DNA of 64,000 nucleotides from Galbibacter pacificus (lineage in GTDB: Bacteria; Bacteroidota; Bacteroidia; Flavobacteriales; Flavobacteriaceae), in assembly GCF_029603165.1 (NCBI RefSeq), contig NZ_JAQSVC010000005.1, positions 248,001 through 312,000 on the forward strand. Direction: 5' to 3'. The position numbers were made by a program, and so were the translations under genes. A model generated the notes under the pieces. It saw only the letters and a list, made by a program, of their open reading frames with translations. It was not told the DNA's origin and searched no databases. Every line of letters begins with the position of its first letter. The first letter of the stretch is position 1. This document shows, one piece after another, positions 7,635 through 16,234 of this stretch.

Positions 7635-9026
7635 ATGATCTTAGAACGATATACGAGAGAATTTAATTACAATTTACGTTTGGCCTTTCCCGTTATTTTA
7701 GGGATGCTCGGACACACTTTTGTGGCTTTTGCCGATAACGTAATGGTTGGACAATTGGGTACAGCCGAACTGGCCGCAGTTTCATTGGGGAACAGCTTTA
7801 TATTTATTGCCATGTCTTTGGGAATAGGCTTTTCTACGGCAATTACACCTTTGGTTGCCGAAGCCGATGGAGCCGGAAACATAGAACAGGGGCGCTCGGC
7901 ACTTAAACACGGGCTCTTTTTATCTACCCTTATTGGCCTTGTGCTATTTGTGATCTTGCTTTTTGCAAAACCATTAATGTATTTAATGGATCAACCGCGC
8001 GAAGTTGTAGAGTTGGCATTACCTTATTTAGATTTGGTTGCATTTTCGTTGGTACCACTTATTATGTTTCAGGCTTTAAAGCAATTTTCAGATGGCCTCT
8101 CGCAAACAAAATATCCCATGTATGCCACTGTTGTGGCAAATATTGTAAATATTGTACTTAACTACTTATTTATCTTCGGAAAATTTGGCTTTCCACAATT
8201 GGGCATTATCGGTGCAGCCATTGGCACATTGGTATCACGCTTTATGATGGTTGTTTTTCTTTGGTGGCTATTTACCACAAATAGTAAGATCAAGAAGTAT
8301 GTAACACACTTTAAATGGAAGGTTATCGAGGGCAAAATGATAAAAAAAGTCATAAACCTGGGCTTGCCATCGGCCTTACAAATGTTTTTTGAGGTTGCCA
8401 TTTTCACATCGGCTGTTTGGTTAAGCGGTGTATTGGGAAAAAACCCACAAGCTGCCAACCAAATAGCGCTTAACTTATCGAGCATGACATATATGGTTGG
8501 TGTTGGCCTTAGCGTTGCGGCCATGGTGCGTGTTGGAAACCAAAAAGGATTAAAAAACTTTAGGGAACTCCGTAGGATAGCCATTTCTGTGTTCTTTCTT
8601 ACATTTATCCTGGAAGTTATCTTTGCGCTTTTCTTTATACTTTTCCGTAATTGGTTGCCCACCATATATTTGGACCAAAACGATATGATAAACCTTGCCG
8701 ATAACACCGAAGTTATTATAGTAGCTTCGCAATTATTATTGATTGCGGCCTTTTTTCAAATTTCCGATGGGCTTCAGGTTACTTTCCTAGGGGCTTTACG
8801 AGGATTACAGGACGTAGTTATACCAACTATAATTACTTTTGTGGCCTATTGGATTATCGGTTTCCCCATCTCTTATTACTTTGGATTGAAAACTTCCTTG
8901 GGAAATATGGGTATTTGGATAGGTTTGTTGTCCGGACTTACAATAGCAGCTATATTTTTGTATTTTAGATTCAATTACCTAACAAGAAAACTTATTCATG
9001 CTAAAGAAAGCATACAGGAAGAATAA
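7635..9026 (+). CDS. MATE-family multidrug/sodium antiporter
   Basis: About 463 residues from the ATG at 7635, the usual size, with twelve hydrophobic segments arranged as two similar halves. The first half shows LAFPVILGMLGHTFVAFADN and VMVGQLGTAELAAVSLGNS, and the second half ADNTEVIIVASQLLLIAAFF followed by QVTFLGALRGLQDV. MATE carriers export cationic drugs or metabolites across the inner membrane in exchange for sodium ions or protons; the natural substrate is not evident. The small acidic gene that follows after 65 bases could be co-transcribed. Confidence 0.93.
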   Translation: MILERYTREFNYNLRLAFPVILGMLGHTFVAFADNVMVGQLGTAELAAVSLGNSFIFIAMSLGIGFSTAITPLVAEADGAGNIEQGRSALKHGLFLSTLIGLVLFVILLFAKPLMYLMDQPREVVELALPYLDLVAFSLVPLIMFQALKQFSDGLSQTKYPMYATVVANIVNIVLNYLFIFGKFGFPQLGIIGAAIGTLVSRFMMVVFLWWLFTTNSKIKKYVTHFKWKVIEGKMIKKVINLGLPSALQMFFEVAIFTSAVWLSGVLGKNPQAANQIALNLSSMTYMVGVGLSVAAMVRVGNQKGLKNFRELRRIAISVFFLTFILEVIFALFFILFRNWLPTIYLDQNDMINLADNTEVIIVASQLLLIAAFFQISDGLQVTFLGALRGLQDVVIPTIITFVAYWIIGFPISYYFGLKTSLGNMGIWIGLLSGLTIAAIFLYFRFNYLTRKLIHAKESIQEE

Positions 9027-9091
9027 AATGGTAAGAAAATAAAGCGATAGGGACATACGGCCCCATAAATAACTAATAACGAAAACAATAA

Positions 9092-9319
9092 ATGGAACTA
9101 CCAAAATTTTTATTAGGCGATAATACCGATTATCCAGATGCTATTTTTATCATCCATACCGATTACCCGCGCTTTGTTATCAACCTTGAAAACGATGAGG
9201 TTGAATGGCTGGAAGATTTTTCTGCTGAAGATGAAAAAGAATTGGCCACAGAAGCCGAAAACCTCATTCAAGCAGCCAACGATTTCTACGACCGGGAAAT
9301 AAGTAGATATGAAGAATAA
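9092..9319 (+). CDS. Small acidic conserved protein
   Basis: 75 residues, strongly acidic (FSAEDEKELATEAENL), with no signal peptide or membrane segment. I do not recognise a named domain. The regular pattern DAIFIIHTDYPRFVINLENDEVEW looks like two beta strands followed by a long helix. It lies 5 bases before the PAP2 phosphatase gene, so the two are surely on one transcript, and I believe the pairing recurs in flavobacteria, though that is from memory only. Confidence 0.7.
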   Translation: MELPKFLLGDNTDYPDAIFIIHTDYPRFVINLENDEVEWLEDFSAEDEKELATEAENLIQAANDFYDREISRYEE

Positions 9320-9324
9320 TAAAT

Positions 9325-9894
9325 ATGATTGATAAACTGATAGCATACGACCAAAAACTGTTTTTGTATTTAAACGGACTTGGCAATACCGAATGGGATG
9401 CTTTTTGGATGTTTATGACAAACAAATGGTCGTCCATTCCACTATATGCCTTGTTGTTAATACTTGTTCTCTATGTTTTTAAATGGAAAAAAACAATATT
9501 GATACTCCTTCTTGTGGCATTGATGATTACTGCTACCGATCAGCTTGCAAATCTCTTTAAATATGGATTTGAACGCTTGCGCCCTTGCCATGAGGAGTTA
9601 ATTGCACAGCAAATGCGCTTGGTTAAAGCTTATTGCGGTGGCCAATTTGGCTATTTTTCTGCCCATGCCTCCAATGCTTTTGTTGTAGTTACGTTTTTTT
9701 CGGTCTTATTAAAAAAATATTATAAATGGTTACCTTTTTTATTGGTGGTTTGGGGTATTACCGTTGCCTATAGCCGTATTTACATAGGGGTACATTATCC
9801 TTTGGATATAATTACCGGAATTTCCATCGGGATGCTTCTGGGCTGGCTATTTACCAAACTGTACCATATAATGGTTGATAAGTTTATGAGTTAA
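9325..9894 (+). CDS. PAP2-family phosphatase (undecaprenyl-PP / lipid phosphatase type)
   Basis: 189 residues with five to six membrane segments. The three-part acid phosphatase signature is complete: K79-x6-R86-P87 (KYGFERLRP), S112-A113-H114 (SAH, where SGH is usual) and S150-R151-x5-H157-x3-D161 (SRIYIGVHYPLD). Enzymes of this type remove phosphate from lipid pyrophosphates such as undecaprenyl pyrophosphate or from phosphatidic acid on the outer face of the inner membrane; which lipid is used here cannot be told. It is the last gene before the repeat-rich spacer. Confidence 0.9.
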   Translation: MIDKLIAYDQKLFLYLNGLGNTEWDAFWMFMTNKWSSIPLYALLLILVLYVFKWKKTILILLLVALMITATDQLANLFKYGFERLRPCHEELIAQQMRLVKAYCGGQFGYFSAHASNAFVVVTFFSVLLKKYYKWLPFLLVVWGITVAYSRIYIGVHYPLDIITGISIGMLLGWLFTKLYHIMVDKFMS

Positions 9895-10230
9895 GAGTTG
9901 AGGGTTTAGAGTTTATTGTTACGCTGTTATGATGCTATATTGTTAAGAGTCCAGAGGTTCAAGGTCTCAGGTTTCAAGTTCAAGGTTATTTATTAACAAA
10001 TAACTAATTCCCTATTCGAAGTTACTGTCACTTCGACGAAGGGGAAGTCGCATAATATCTATAAGTTAAAGAGTTAATTAATAAATGAGGAAAGGTTTTT
10101 TGTTTCAGAGGTTCAAAGATGCAAAGTTACAAAGGTTCAAAGGTTGGTTATAGTTATTAGAGGCGTACAACTCTCAACTCTCAACAATATAGCATCATAG
10201 CATCGTAACAGCGTAACACCTCTCAACTAA
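9895..10230 (+). repeat. Non-coding element with imperfect inverted ends and low-complexity repeats
   Basis: The spacer holds no plausible gene. The left arm (about 9918-9944, core GTTACGCTGTTATGATGC) recurs inverted at 10183-10216, where the inverted copy carries an extra 8-base unit (CGATGCTA repeated). Between them are repeats of AGGTTCAAAG, AAGTTCAAGG and GTTTCAAG type. Outside the arms GAGTTGAG-like runs also mirror each other. This looks like a non-autonomous, MITE-like flavobacterial repeat; no transposase is present. Confidence 0.6.
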
Positions 10231-10233
10231 CAA

Positions 10234-10887
10234 TTAACTCTTCACGGTTTTATGCAGCGACTCTAATAATTGCGGGCGGTCTTTTAATTCTAATCTTGCA
10301 ATAATATAGAAATGGTTCATCCAATGACTTAGCTTGTCCATAATTTCATTTCTATTTTTAGTACTATCTTCTTTTAATCCTTTTATTTTATAGTAACTTT
10401 CATAGCTTTTCTTTAATTTTTCCAGCGTGGCCATAGACTTTTCTATTTCGTCTTTGTATAAATTAAACTGATCTAGTTTTTTTTGATATCCGTTGTCTTT
10501 GGCGATTGTTTGATAAAAAACCGATACGTTCTCCAGCCAAGATGCAAATTGCTTGGGCGGGTTTTTGTCGATCCTGAGGATTTTTAGGGCTGGTTTATTG
10601 GTATCCATGGCAACTTTGGTTATGGCACGGTGCCTGTTGTAGGTTAAATTGACCTGCTGTTTCACCTTTTTATAGGCCAATGAGGCTATTCTTAGGTTTT
10701 TCTCAAAATCTGTTACAATATTGCATCTTTCTTTTACCTCCTTTAATAATATTTTCCCCTCGTCTAGCTTGGCTTCATTGTATCCGGAATTTTCCATGGA
10801 TAATTTTATGGCATTTACCAGTTCGGCATTATGTAGTGCAGTTTCATACATTAAAAGCTTTTCATTTAAAGATTTATTCATTCCCAT
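10234..10887 (-). CDS. Hypothetical helical protein
   Basis: 217 residues, all-helical in appearance and lysine-rich, with no signal peptide, membrane segment or catalytic motif that I recognise. Two coiled-coil-like stretches are visible (about 30-75 and 140-175, e.g. KSMATLEKLKKSYESYY). A central segment, ILRIDKNPPKQFASWLENV, is the most distinctive. The gene ends 4 bases from the repeat element and has nearly 400 bases of non-coding DNA upstream, so it stands alone. Base use is AT-rich like its surroundings. Confidence 0.6.
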   Translation of the reverse strand: MGMNKSLNEKLLMYETALHNAELVNAIKLSMENSGYNEAKLDEGKILLKEVKERCNIVTDFEKNLRIASLAYKKVKQQVNLTYNRHRAITKVAMDTNKPALKILRIDKNPPKQFASWLENVSVFYQTIAKDNGYQKKLDQFNLYKDEIEKSMATLEKLKKSYESYYKIKGLKEDSTKNRNEIMDKLSHWMNHFYIIARLELKDRPQLLESLHKTVKS

Positions 10888-11273
10888 TTTGCTAAAATTT
10901 TATGTTATGGGAATAATATAGTATATAAACGTTATAAAAACGAATTAAAATGAAGAATATTTGTTAAATACATTAAAATTAATGTAGTGTGGGTAAGATA
11001 ATACATCAATATATTGCTTTATTTTCTTGTAAATGAAGAAAAATATATGAATTTCATCCTTTTTGTATTAATTTTTGCACTACTTAGCTGTTCTAGCACG
11101 TTACATTAACTTTCTTATATATTGCTCTGGCATTCTGACGTTCTCACGTATTCCTCTAGTACTTTTTGAGGGACTGATTAATCAATAAATAAATTTATAC
11201 TGAACTTTGGGTCGATTTACAATGAGAGCTATAAGATGGAAGTGTAAAAATTCAATACTTATTCAATGATTCA
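10888..11273. other. 386-base intergenic stretch, mostly featureless
   Basis: AT-rich DNA between two minus-strand genes. The only coding-like item is a 20-codon plus-strand reading frame (11047-11109) with a lipoprotein signal. I see no hairpin terminator, promoter pair or conserved RNA. Confidence 0.5.
11047..11109 (+). CDS. Possible 20-residue lipoprotein peptide or lipoprotein remnant
   Basis: The frame reads M-N-F-I-L-F-V-L-I-F-A-L-L-S-C-S-S-T-L-H-stop: a hydrophobic core followed by the lipobox LLSC and five residues. It may be a genuine micro-lipoprotein, the remains of a truncated lipoprotein gene, or chance in AT-rich DNA. No ribosome site or promoter is convincing. Confidence 0.25.
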   Translation: MNFILFVLIFALLSCSSTLH

Positions 11274-11948
11274 TCAATTAAATTGCCCTTTTTTAAAAAG
11301 ATATCCGTTAAGGGGGTAAAGAAAAATCAAAAAGAAAATCAAACCAAAGGCTAGTTCGTAAACTTCCCACTTTCTATCGGCAGGAATAAGGGCAACTGCA
11401 ACGGTAGCAGCTATAAAGGCAATGGTTTGGTGCCATTTTACAACCGGGACGGCAAATTTATCGGCTAAATTTTTAACCCAGCCCATTTTACGGTACATAA
11501 GTGGTACGGCAAGCAGGTAAACAACCATGCCGATCATGAGCAACTGGCTAAAAATGATTTTATTTATTTTGGTATCGCCCACTACAAGGTTGTGCAGGTT
11601 GGTTTCCTTTTGTGCATTGTGCTGCAAAAAGTATTCGCCGGATTCTATCCCGAAAATACGTTGCCCCCAGGATATCTCTTCGCCGGCACCAAAGAAAAAG
11701 ACAATGGCAAAAAGCAAAACGCCCAGCTTCCAGGTAATAGATTTGCCTTTACTTATGGTAAACAATCGCACTAGGCACAGCAAACTTATACAAAGCAGCA
11801 TAAAAGCAGTGCCGTTTTCTACGGTATGGTCTTCGGCGGCATATGTATTGTTAAAATAATCAGGATTGGTAAATCCTAGGTACAAACTGTAAATCAATAT
11901 AATTCCCAAAAGGGCATATCCTAACTTTTCGGTTTTGTTAAGTGCCAT
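11274..11948 (-). CDS. Membrane protein with GEEISWGQR motif, unknown function
   Basis: 224 residues with about seven hydrophobic segments. A notable polar block after the third segment reads GAGEEISWGQRIFG, followed by QKETNLHNL; I have the impression that this acidic motif recurs in uncharacterised bacterial membrane proteins, but cannot name the family. It is the last gene of a four-gene minus-strand cassette, 3 bases after the ArnT-like gene, so a role in the same glycan process is likely. The conserved acidic and histidine residues inside the membrane hint at an enzyme or transporter site. No function is assigned. Confidence 0.7.
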   Translation of the reverse strand: MALNKTEKLGYALLGIILIYSLYLGFTNPDYFNNTYAAEDHTVENGTAFMLLCISLLCLVRLFTISKGKSITWKLGVLLFAIVFFFGAGEEISWGQRIFGIESGEYFLQHNAQKETNLHNLVVGDTKINKIIFSQLLMIGMVVYLLAVPLMYRKMGWVKNLADKFAVPVVKWHQTIAFIAATVAVALIPADRKWEVYELAFGLIFFLIFLYPLNGYLFKKGQFN

Positions 11949-11951
11949 ATT

Positions 11952-13574
11952 TTATTTCTTTTTAATGATGTAGTACGAACTTGTAAGCCTTGCTTTGTAT
12001 GCGCGGTCTTTGGGGTTTGCCGTATAATTTATGTCGTATTTTTCTTTATAATCGATAGAATAATCTTTTTCAAAGATACGTTTTAATTCGTCTTTTTTAT
12101 CGTCTGCTACCAAAATTCCAAATTCTTCTTCGGTTGGTATGTTAAGGTGCCCACCATGTTGAATTTCTGGGGCCGAATGTCCCAAATGCCATATCATTTC
12201 CGGGGCGGGTTCGCCTAAGGAATACAATGGCAGAGAAGTTTCGAGCGTATTTATATTGTTAAATTCTTCATTGGTATTAAAAGTATTGGCCAACGGAAAA
12301 CCAACAAGTAAAATGGCAATAACAAAACCAATAGTGAGGTAAAAGACCTTTTCGGTGTCTTTCTTCCGAAGAAAAAACACAATACCGGCACCAATGGCAA
12401 ACAATAAAATGGCCGTAAGGATGAAAGATGGGTAATGGCCGCTTAATTTATCTTTTAAGAAGATGAATCCCCCAATGGGGAAGGCAATCCCGATAAGGGC
12501 AATAACTCCAAAATTGAAATATACCGGAAAACGCTCGCCTTTTTTTATGTTATTAAAATGATTTACAAGGTATTCTATATAAAAAGCAGTATTAAAGGCC
12601 ATCGGGATTAGCACCGGGAGCAAATATCTCGATTTTTTCTCGGGAATGAACGATAACAGGACAACCGAAGCCATGGTCCACATAAAAACAAAGGTATAAT
12701 GCCGTTTGTTGCTTACTCTATTCTTTAAATACGGATATAGCAATGCAACAAAAGCGGGGAGTGTCCATATACCGCTTTGGGTAAAGAAACTCCAGTAATA
12801 ATAAAACGGGCGCACGTTGTAGCTGGTCCAATTGCCGGCTTCTTCTGTGGCGATTTCCATGAACGACTGCGGATCGGCATAACGAACATACACAAACCAG
12901 GAAGCGCCAATGGCAAACCCCAGCAACAAAAGTGAAACAAAGGGCAAGATATGTTTTCTCTTTAGTTCGTTTCGGTAAACTATTCCGTAGGCAATTAAAA
13001 AAGAGAGCCATAATGCATACAACGATACGGGCCCCTTGCTTAAAAACGAACATCCAAAGAAGAGCCCGGACAAAAGGGCATTGCCCCATTTAAGTTGGTC
13101 AAACTTTAGCATTTTTATTAAAAAATAAATGCTGATAACCATAAAACTATGCGTAAAAATATCCCATTGGCCGTTTCTTCCCGAAAAGATAATATAGAAA
13201 GAAGTAGGGAGGATTAAAGCAGTGTAAAAACTTAACTTTTTATTGCTGCTAATGAGCAATACCGTTTTATAAAAAAAGAAAACCAATACAATGGCAGATA
13301 ATGCCGCCGGTAACCGTAGCGCAAAAAGGTTATGAACCCCAAACACCATTGCACTCAATGCGGTAAGCCACGTTGGTAACGGTGGTTTTTCGTAACGTGG
13401 GTAATCGTTCATGGTGGTAAGTACCCAATTATGGTTTTGTATCATTTCCCGGGCGGTTACAAAATTGCGCGCCTCCATGATATTTACATAAATCACGTCC
13501 AGATTGGCTATAAATATAAGGGCACATACTAACAGGATAATTTTAACGGGATGCTTTTCTATAAACTCAGTCAT
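11952..13574 (-). CDS. ArnT-like family 39 glycosyltransferase
   Basis: 540 residues with about eleven membrane segments and a soluble C-terminal domain of about 110 residues. The first periplasmic loop has NIMEARNFVTAREMI and YEKPPLPTWL, the acidic catalytic motif and the KPPL block of ArnT/PMT enzymes. These transfer a sugar from a polyprenyl phosphate carrier to lipid A, protein or another acceptor on the outer face of the inner membrane. It overlaps the LAB_N gene by 8 bases. The neighbouring GT2 enzyme could make the lipid-linked sugar that this protein uses; the sugar and acceptor are unknown. Confidence 0.85.
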   Translation of the reverse strand: MTEFIEKHPVKIILLVCALIFIANLDVIYVNIMEARNFVTAREMIQNHNWVLTTMNDYPRYEKPPLPTWLTALSAMVFGVHNLFALRLPAALSAIVLVFFFYKTVLLISSNKKLSFYTALILPTSFYIIFSGRNGQWDIFTHSFMVISIYFLIKMLKFDQLKWGNALLSGLFFGCSFLSKGPVSLYALWLSFLIAYGIVYRNELKRKHILPFVSLLLLGFAIGASWFVYVRYADPQSFMEIATEEAGNWTSYNVRPFYYYWSFFTQSGIWTLPAFVALLYPYLKNRVSNKRHYTFVFMWTMASVVLLSFIPEKKSRYLLPVLIPMAFNTAFYIEYLVNHFNNIKKGERFPVYFNFGVIALIGIAFPIGGFIFLKDKLSGHYPSFILTAILLFAIGAGIVFFLRKKDTEKVFYLTIGFVIAILLVGFPLANTFNTNEEFNNINTLETSLPLYSLGEPAPEMIWHLGHSAPEIQHGGHLNIPTEEEFGILVADDKKDELKRIFEKDYSIDYKEKYDINYTANPKDRAYKARLTSSYYIIKKK

Positions 13575-14190
13575 TTTGTTTTCTTAAAATAAGTAAGTTC
13601 CTAATGTATATAATACTTCCCAAACAATGTCCCACCAGTAAAACAGGATCTCTTCGCAATACGGCATAACTTAAAATCAATAAAGCGCCCAAAAGGCTTA
13701 AAAGCCAAAAACCGGCCGGAAGTGAAGACTCTTTGCGTCTTTCGGAATAAATCCATTGGTAAATAAATCGAAAAGTAAATATTACCTGGGCCACAATACC
13801 AAGGATTAGTAACCAAAAGGGAATATCTTCGTTTTTGAAAAGCTGGTGCATGTCGTACGTATTGTTGTTGTACCCATAAATAATAATTAATATGGGGAAA
13901 AACCATAAAAAAATACGCAATAAGCGTGGCGATTTTTGCCATTCGCCCTGTAACTGTAAATTGCGGATGTAAATAAAGTATGTTAACGTTTGCCCCAGCA
14001 TGATAGCAAAATCGTCGCGCAACCAACCGTATACGAACAGTAAAAAGGAAGCAAACAAACTTAATTTCCAGAAAAGCGACGGTGTTAGTACCTTTTTATT
14101 TTTTTCTGATGAAAGCCATTGATAAATAAGGCGCCCGGAAAAGAGTATTTGTGCGAGAAACCCAATAGCGTATATAAGCCAATCTGCCAT
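13567..14190 (-). CDS. Membrane protein with two LAB_N domains
   Basis: 207 residues, six hydrophobic segments forming two similar halves. Each half carries the same motif: RLIYQWLSSEK (about 20-30) and RFIYQWIYSER (about 142-152), followed in both by LPxxFW or AGFWLLSLLGA and a closing YIRNLxL (TYFIYIRNLQL and SIIYIRNLLIL). This is the domain found at the N-terminus of some lipid-A-disaccharide synthases; the catalytic LpxB part is absent. As a duplicated small membrane protein between a polyprenyl-sugar synthase and an ArnT-like enzyme, it is a good candidate flippase, but that is inference. It overlaps the next gene by 8 bases. Confidence 0.82.
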   Translation of the reverse strand: MADWLIYAIGFLAQILFSGRLIYQWLSSEKNKKVLTPSLFWKLSLFASFLLFVYGWLRDDFAIMLGQTLTYFIYIRNLQLQGEWQKSPRLLRIFLWFFPILIIIYGYNNNTYDMHQLFKNEDIPFWLLILGIVAQVIFTFRFIYQWIYSERRKESSLPAGFWLLSLLGALLILSYAVLRRDPVLLVGHCLGSIIYIRNLLILRKQND

Positions 14191-14904
14191 TTAACCTTTT
14201 TTAGCAATGGAATAATTAATGTACTTTTTCTTCATCCAAAGGTATGCAAAACAATCTTGAAGCGGACCAATAAGGCGGTTCCAGAAACCAAATTTTGCCG
14301 TTCCTGCGATACGCGGAAAATGGCGTACCGGAATTTGAACGATTTTACCTTCTTGAAGCAAAATCATGGCGGGTAGAAAACGGTGCAAACCATTAAACAT
14401 GGGGATGCGCTTGGCATAATCGCTTTTAATAACTTTAAGCGGGCAACCGGTATCGTCCATGCCGTCGTGGGTAAAGGTCCTACGGATACCATTTGCAATG
14501 GTGGACGACATGTTTTTTACAAAAGAATCTTTTCTATTGGCACGGACCCCGGTTACGAGATCGTAATGTTCAATATGTTTTAGTAGTTCGTTAAAATCTT
14601 CCGGGGTGGTTTGTAGGTCGGAATCTATATATCCCAAAAGCGGAGTGTCCACATGGTCGAAACCGGCTTTTATGGCGGCGCTCAACCCGCGGTTTTCTAC
14701 AAAAGAAATATAGGTAAAATGATTGGAGCGCTGACAAATAGCTTCAATAAGTTCTTGGCTCTTATCTTTTGAGCCATCGTTAACAAAAAGCACTTTGGCA
14801 GGCTTTGCGGCTATTTCAAAGTATTTTTTAAATTCTTTTTCTACCCGTTCCAGGTTGTCTTCTTCATTATAAACAGGAACAATAATAGTAAACTCGTAAT
14901 TCAT
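14191..14904 (-). CDS. Polyprenyl-phosphate glycosyltransferase (ArnC/DPM1-like GT2)
   Basis: 237 residues from the ATG at 14904; the longer frame upstream lacks conservation. The start FTIIVPVYNEEDNLERV, then FVNDGSKDKSQELI, and GYIDSDLQTTPEDFNELL form the GT2 fold with the DSD metal site seen in dolichol-phosphate mannose synthase and ArnC. Unlike ArnC it has no C-terminal membrane helices. Such enzymes load a sugar from a nucleotide donor onto undecaprenyl phosphate at the cytoplasmic face. It is the first gene of the cassette and is preceded by a clear promoter (14949-14978); the next gene starts directly after its stop. Confidence 0.87.
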   Translation of the reverse strand: MNYEFTIIVPVYNEEDNLERVEKEFKKYFEIAAKPAKVLFVNDGSKDKSQELIEAICQRSNHFTYISFVENRGLSAAIKAGFDHVDTPLLGYIDSDLQTTPEDFNELLKHIEHYDLVTGVRANRKDSFVKNMSSTIANGIRRTFTHDGMDDTGCPLKVIKSDYAKRIPMFNGLHRFLPAMILLQEGKIVQIPVRHFPRIAGTAKFGFWNRLIGPLQDCFAYLWMKKKYINYSIAKKG

Positions 14905-14948
14905 AATTATAAAGCTATTTTTTTGACTGTAAAGCTGCAAACCAAATG

Positions 14949-14978
14949 CAAATGTAGGTATTTACCAGTAAAAATCAA
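14949..14978 (-). promoter_or_regulatory. Promoter of the glycosylation cassette
   Basis: Minus strand: TTG (14978-14976), 19 bases, TACATTTG (14956-14949). Both the -33 and the -7 element of Bacteroidota promoters are present at correct spacing, about 45 bases before the GT2 start. Confidence 0.7.
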
Positions 14979-15057
14979 CTACTGCCGAGCGTTCTATATT
15001 ACAAGATTTTTAGAAAACAAAGTAATGGTTACATATGTGGTTTGGTATGCAAAAAAA

Positions 15058-16143
15058 TTATTTGGAAACCAAGGAAAGCAAATATTGAGCGGCTGCAAAA
15101 GGGGTGGTTTGGTTGTTTTCTATGGCTGTTAATTGTTCGTGCAAGGCTTTTTTTACCTGCTCGTTATTATAAAAATTCGATTTTAAGCGGTCTTCAATGG
15201 TTTGGTGTAGCCAAAACGTGTGTTGCTCCATTCTTTTTTTACTAAAAAACGACTCTTTTTTAGCTTGGTCCACATACATTTCAATAAGTTCCCAAACCTT
15301 GTCGATCCCGGTACTTTCAGTAGCCGAGGTAAGCAGGACTTTGGGCACCCAACCATTGGGCTTTGGCGGGTACAAATGCAGGGCCCGGTTAAATTCTACT
15401 TTGGCCTTTTGGGCGTTTTTAAAATTATTGCCGTCGGCTTTATTGATAACAATGGCATCTGCAAGTTCTATAATCCCTCTTTTTATCCCTTGGAGCTCGT
15501 CGCCGGCCCCGGCCAACTTTAAAAGTAAAAAGAAGTCTACCATGCTATGTACGACCGTTTCGCTTTGCCCCACACCAACGGTTTCTACAAAAATATACTT
15601 AAACCCACAGGCTTCGCATAAAATAATGCTTTCCCTTGTTTTTCGCGCAACGCCGCCCAATGAAGTGCCCGCAGCCGAAGGGCGGATGTATACATTTGGA
15701 TTATTTGCCAATTGTTCCATACGGGTTTTATCGCCCAAGATGCTTCCTTTGGTTATCGAACTGCTTGGGTCTACCGCCAGAACGGCCAATTTACTAGAAT
15801 TGTTGGCTATATTGTTTCCTAAAGCTTCAATAAAAGTGCTTTTTCCGACACCGGGAACTCCTGTAATCCCAATTCTTATAGAGTTGTTTGTATACGGAAG
15901 ACATTTGGCAAGGACCTCGTTGGCTTTTTGCAAATGTTTCGGGTTGGTACTTTCTACCAAGGTAATGGCTCTGCTAAGCGCTATGGTATCTCCCTTAACA
16001 ATAGCATTGGCAAGCGCATCCGAAGAAAAGTCTTTATTCCTCTTGTTCAAAAATTTGGAAATGGCGGCCCGATTGGTAGTTTCGTTCTGCGATACCCCTT
16101 CGTGTTTGCTCAAAGCGGATTTATGTGGCTTGTTTTTGGACAA
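15058..16143 (-). CDS. meaB: Methylmalonyl-CoA mutase-associated GTPase MeaB
   Basis: 361 residues. Walker A is GVPGVGKST (about 95-103), followed by VLAVDPSSS, the block DKTRMEQLA and YIRPSAAGTSLGGVA, all typical of the MeaB/ArgK G3E GTPases, and the base-specificity motif NKAD (about 234). The protein loads and protects the adenosylcobalamin cofactor of methylmalonyl-CoA mutase. The mutase genes are not in this window. A TAAATTTG promoter element lies 18 bases upstream. The N-terminal 30 residues are polar and variable, and the upstream gene ohr is transcribed away from it. Confidence 0.95.
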   Translation of the reverse strand: MSKNKPHKSALSKHEGVSQNETTNRAAISKFLNKRNKDFSSDALANAIVKGDTIALSRAITLVESTNPKHLQKANEVLAKCLPYTNNSIRIGITGVPGVGKSTFIEALGNNIANNSSKLAVLAVDPSSSITKGSILGDKTRMEQLANNPNVYIRPSAAGTSLGGVARKTRESIILCEACGFKYIFVETVGVGQSETVVHSMVDFFLLLKLAGAGDELQGIKRGIIELADAIVINKADGNNFKNAQKAKVEFNRALHLYPPKPNGWVPKVLLTSATESTGIDKVWELIEMYVDQAKKESFFSKKRMEQHTFWLHQTIEDRLKSNFYNNEQVKKALHEQLTAIENNQTTPFAAAQYLLSLVSK

Positions 16144-16160
16144 ATGCTAAAATTTTAAAA

Positions 16161-16168
16161 CAAATTTA
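16161..16168 (-). promoter_or_regulatory. -7 promoter element of meaB
   Basis: Minus strand reads TAAATTTG, a TAnnTTTG match, 17 bases before the meaB ATG. Confidence 0.4.
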
Positions 16169-16234
16169 ATAACTTCCATACTGATATTCTGTATGAATAA
16201 AGGTATATTAGAGAATAATATAAAAAAATCAAAA

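Noticed and set aside
15197-16150. 317-codon plus-strand open frame
   Set aside because: It lies fully opposite meaB, whose GTPase motifs are intact; the long frame is a codon-use shadow.
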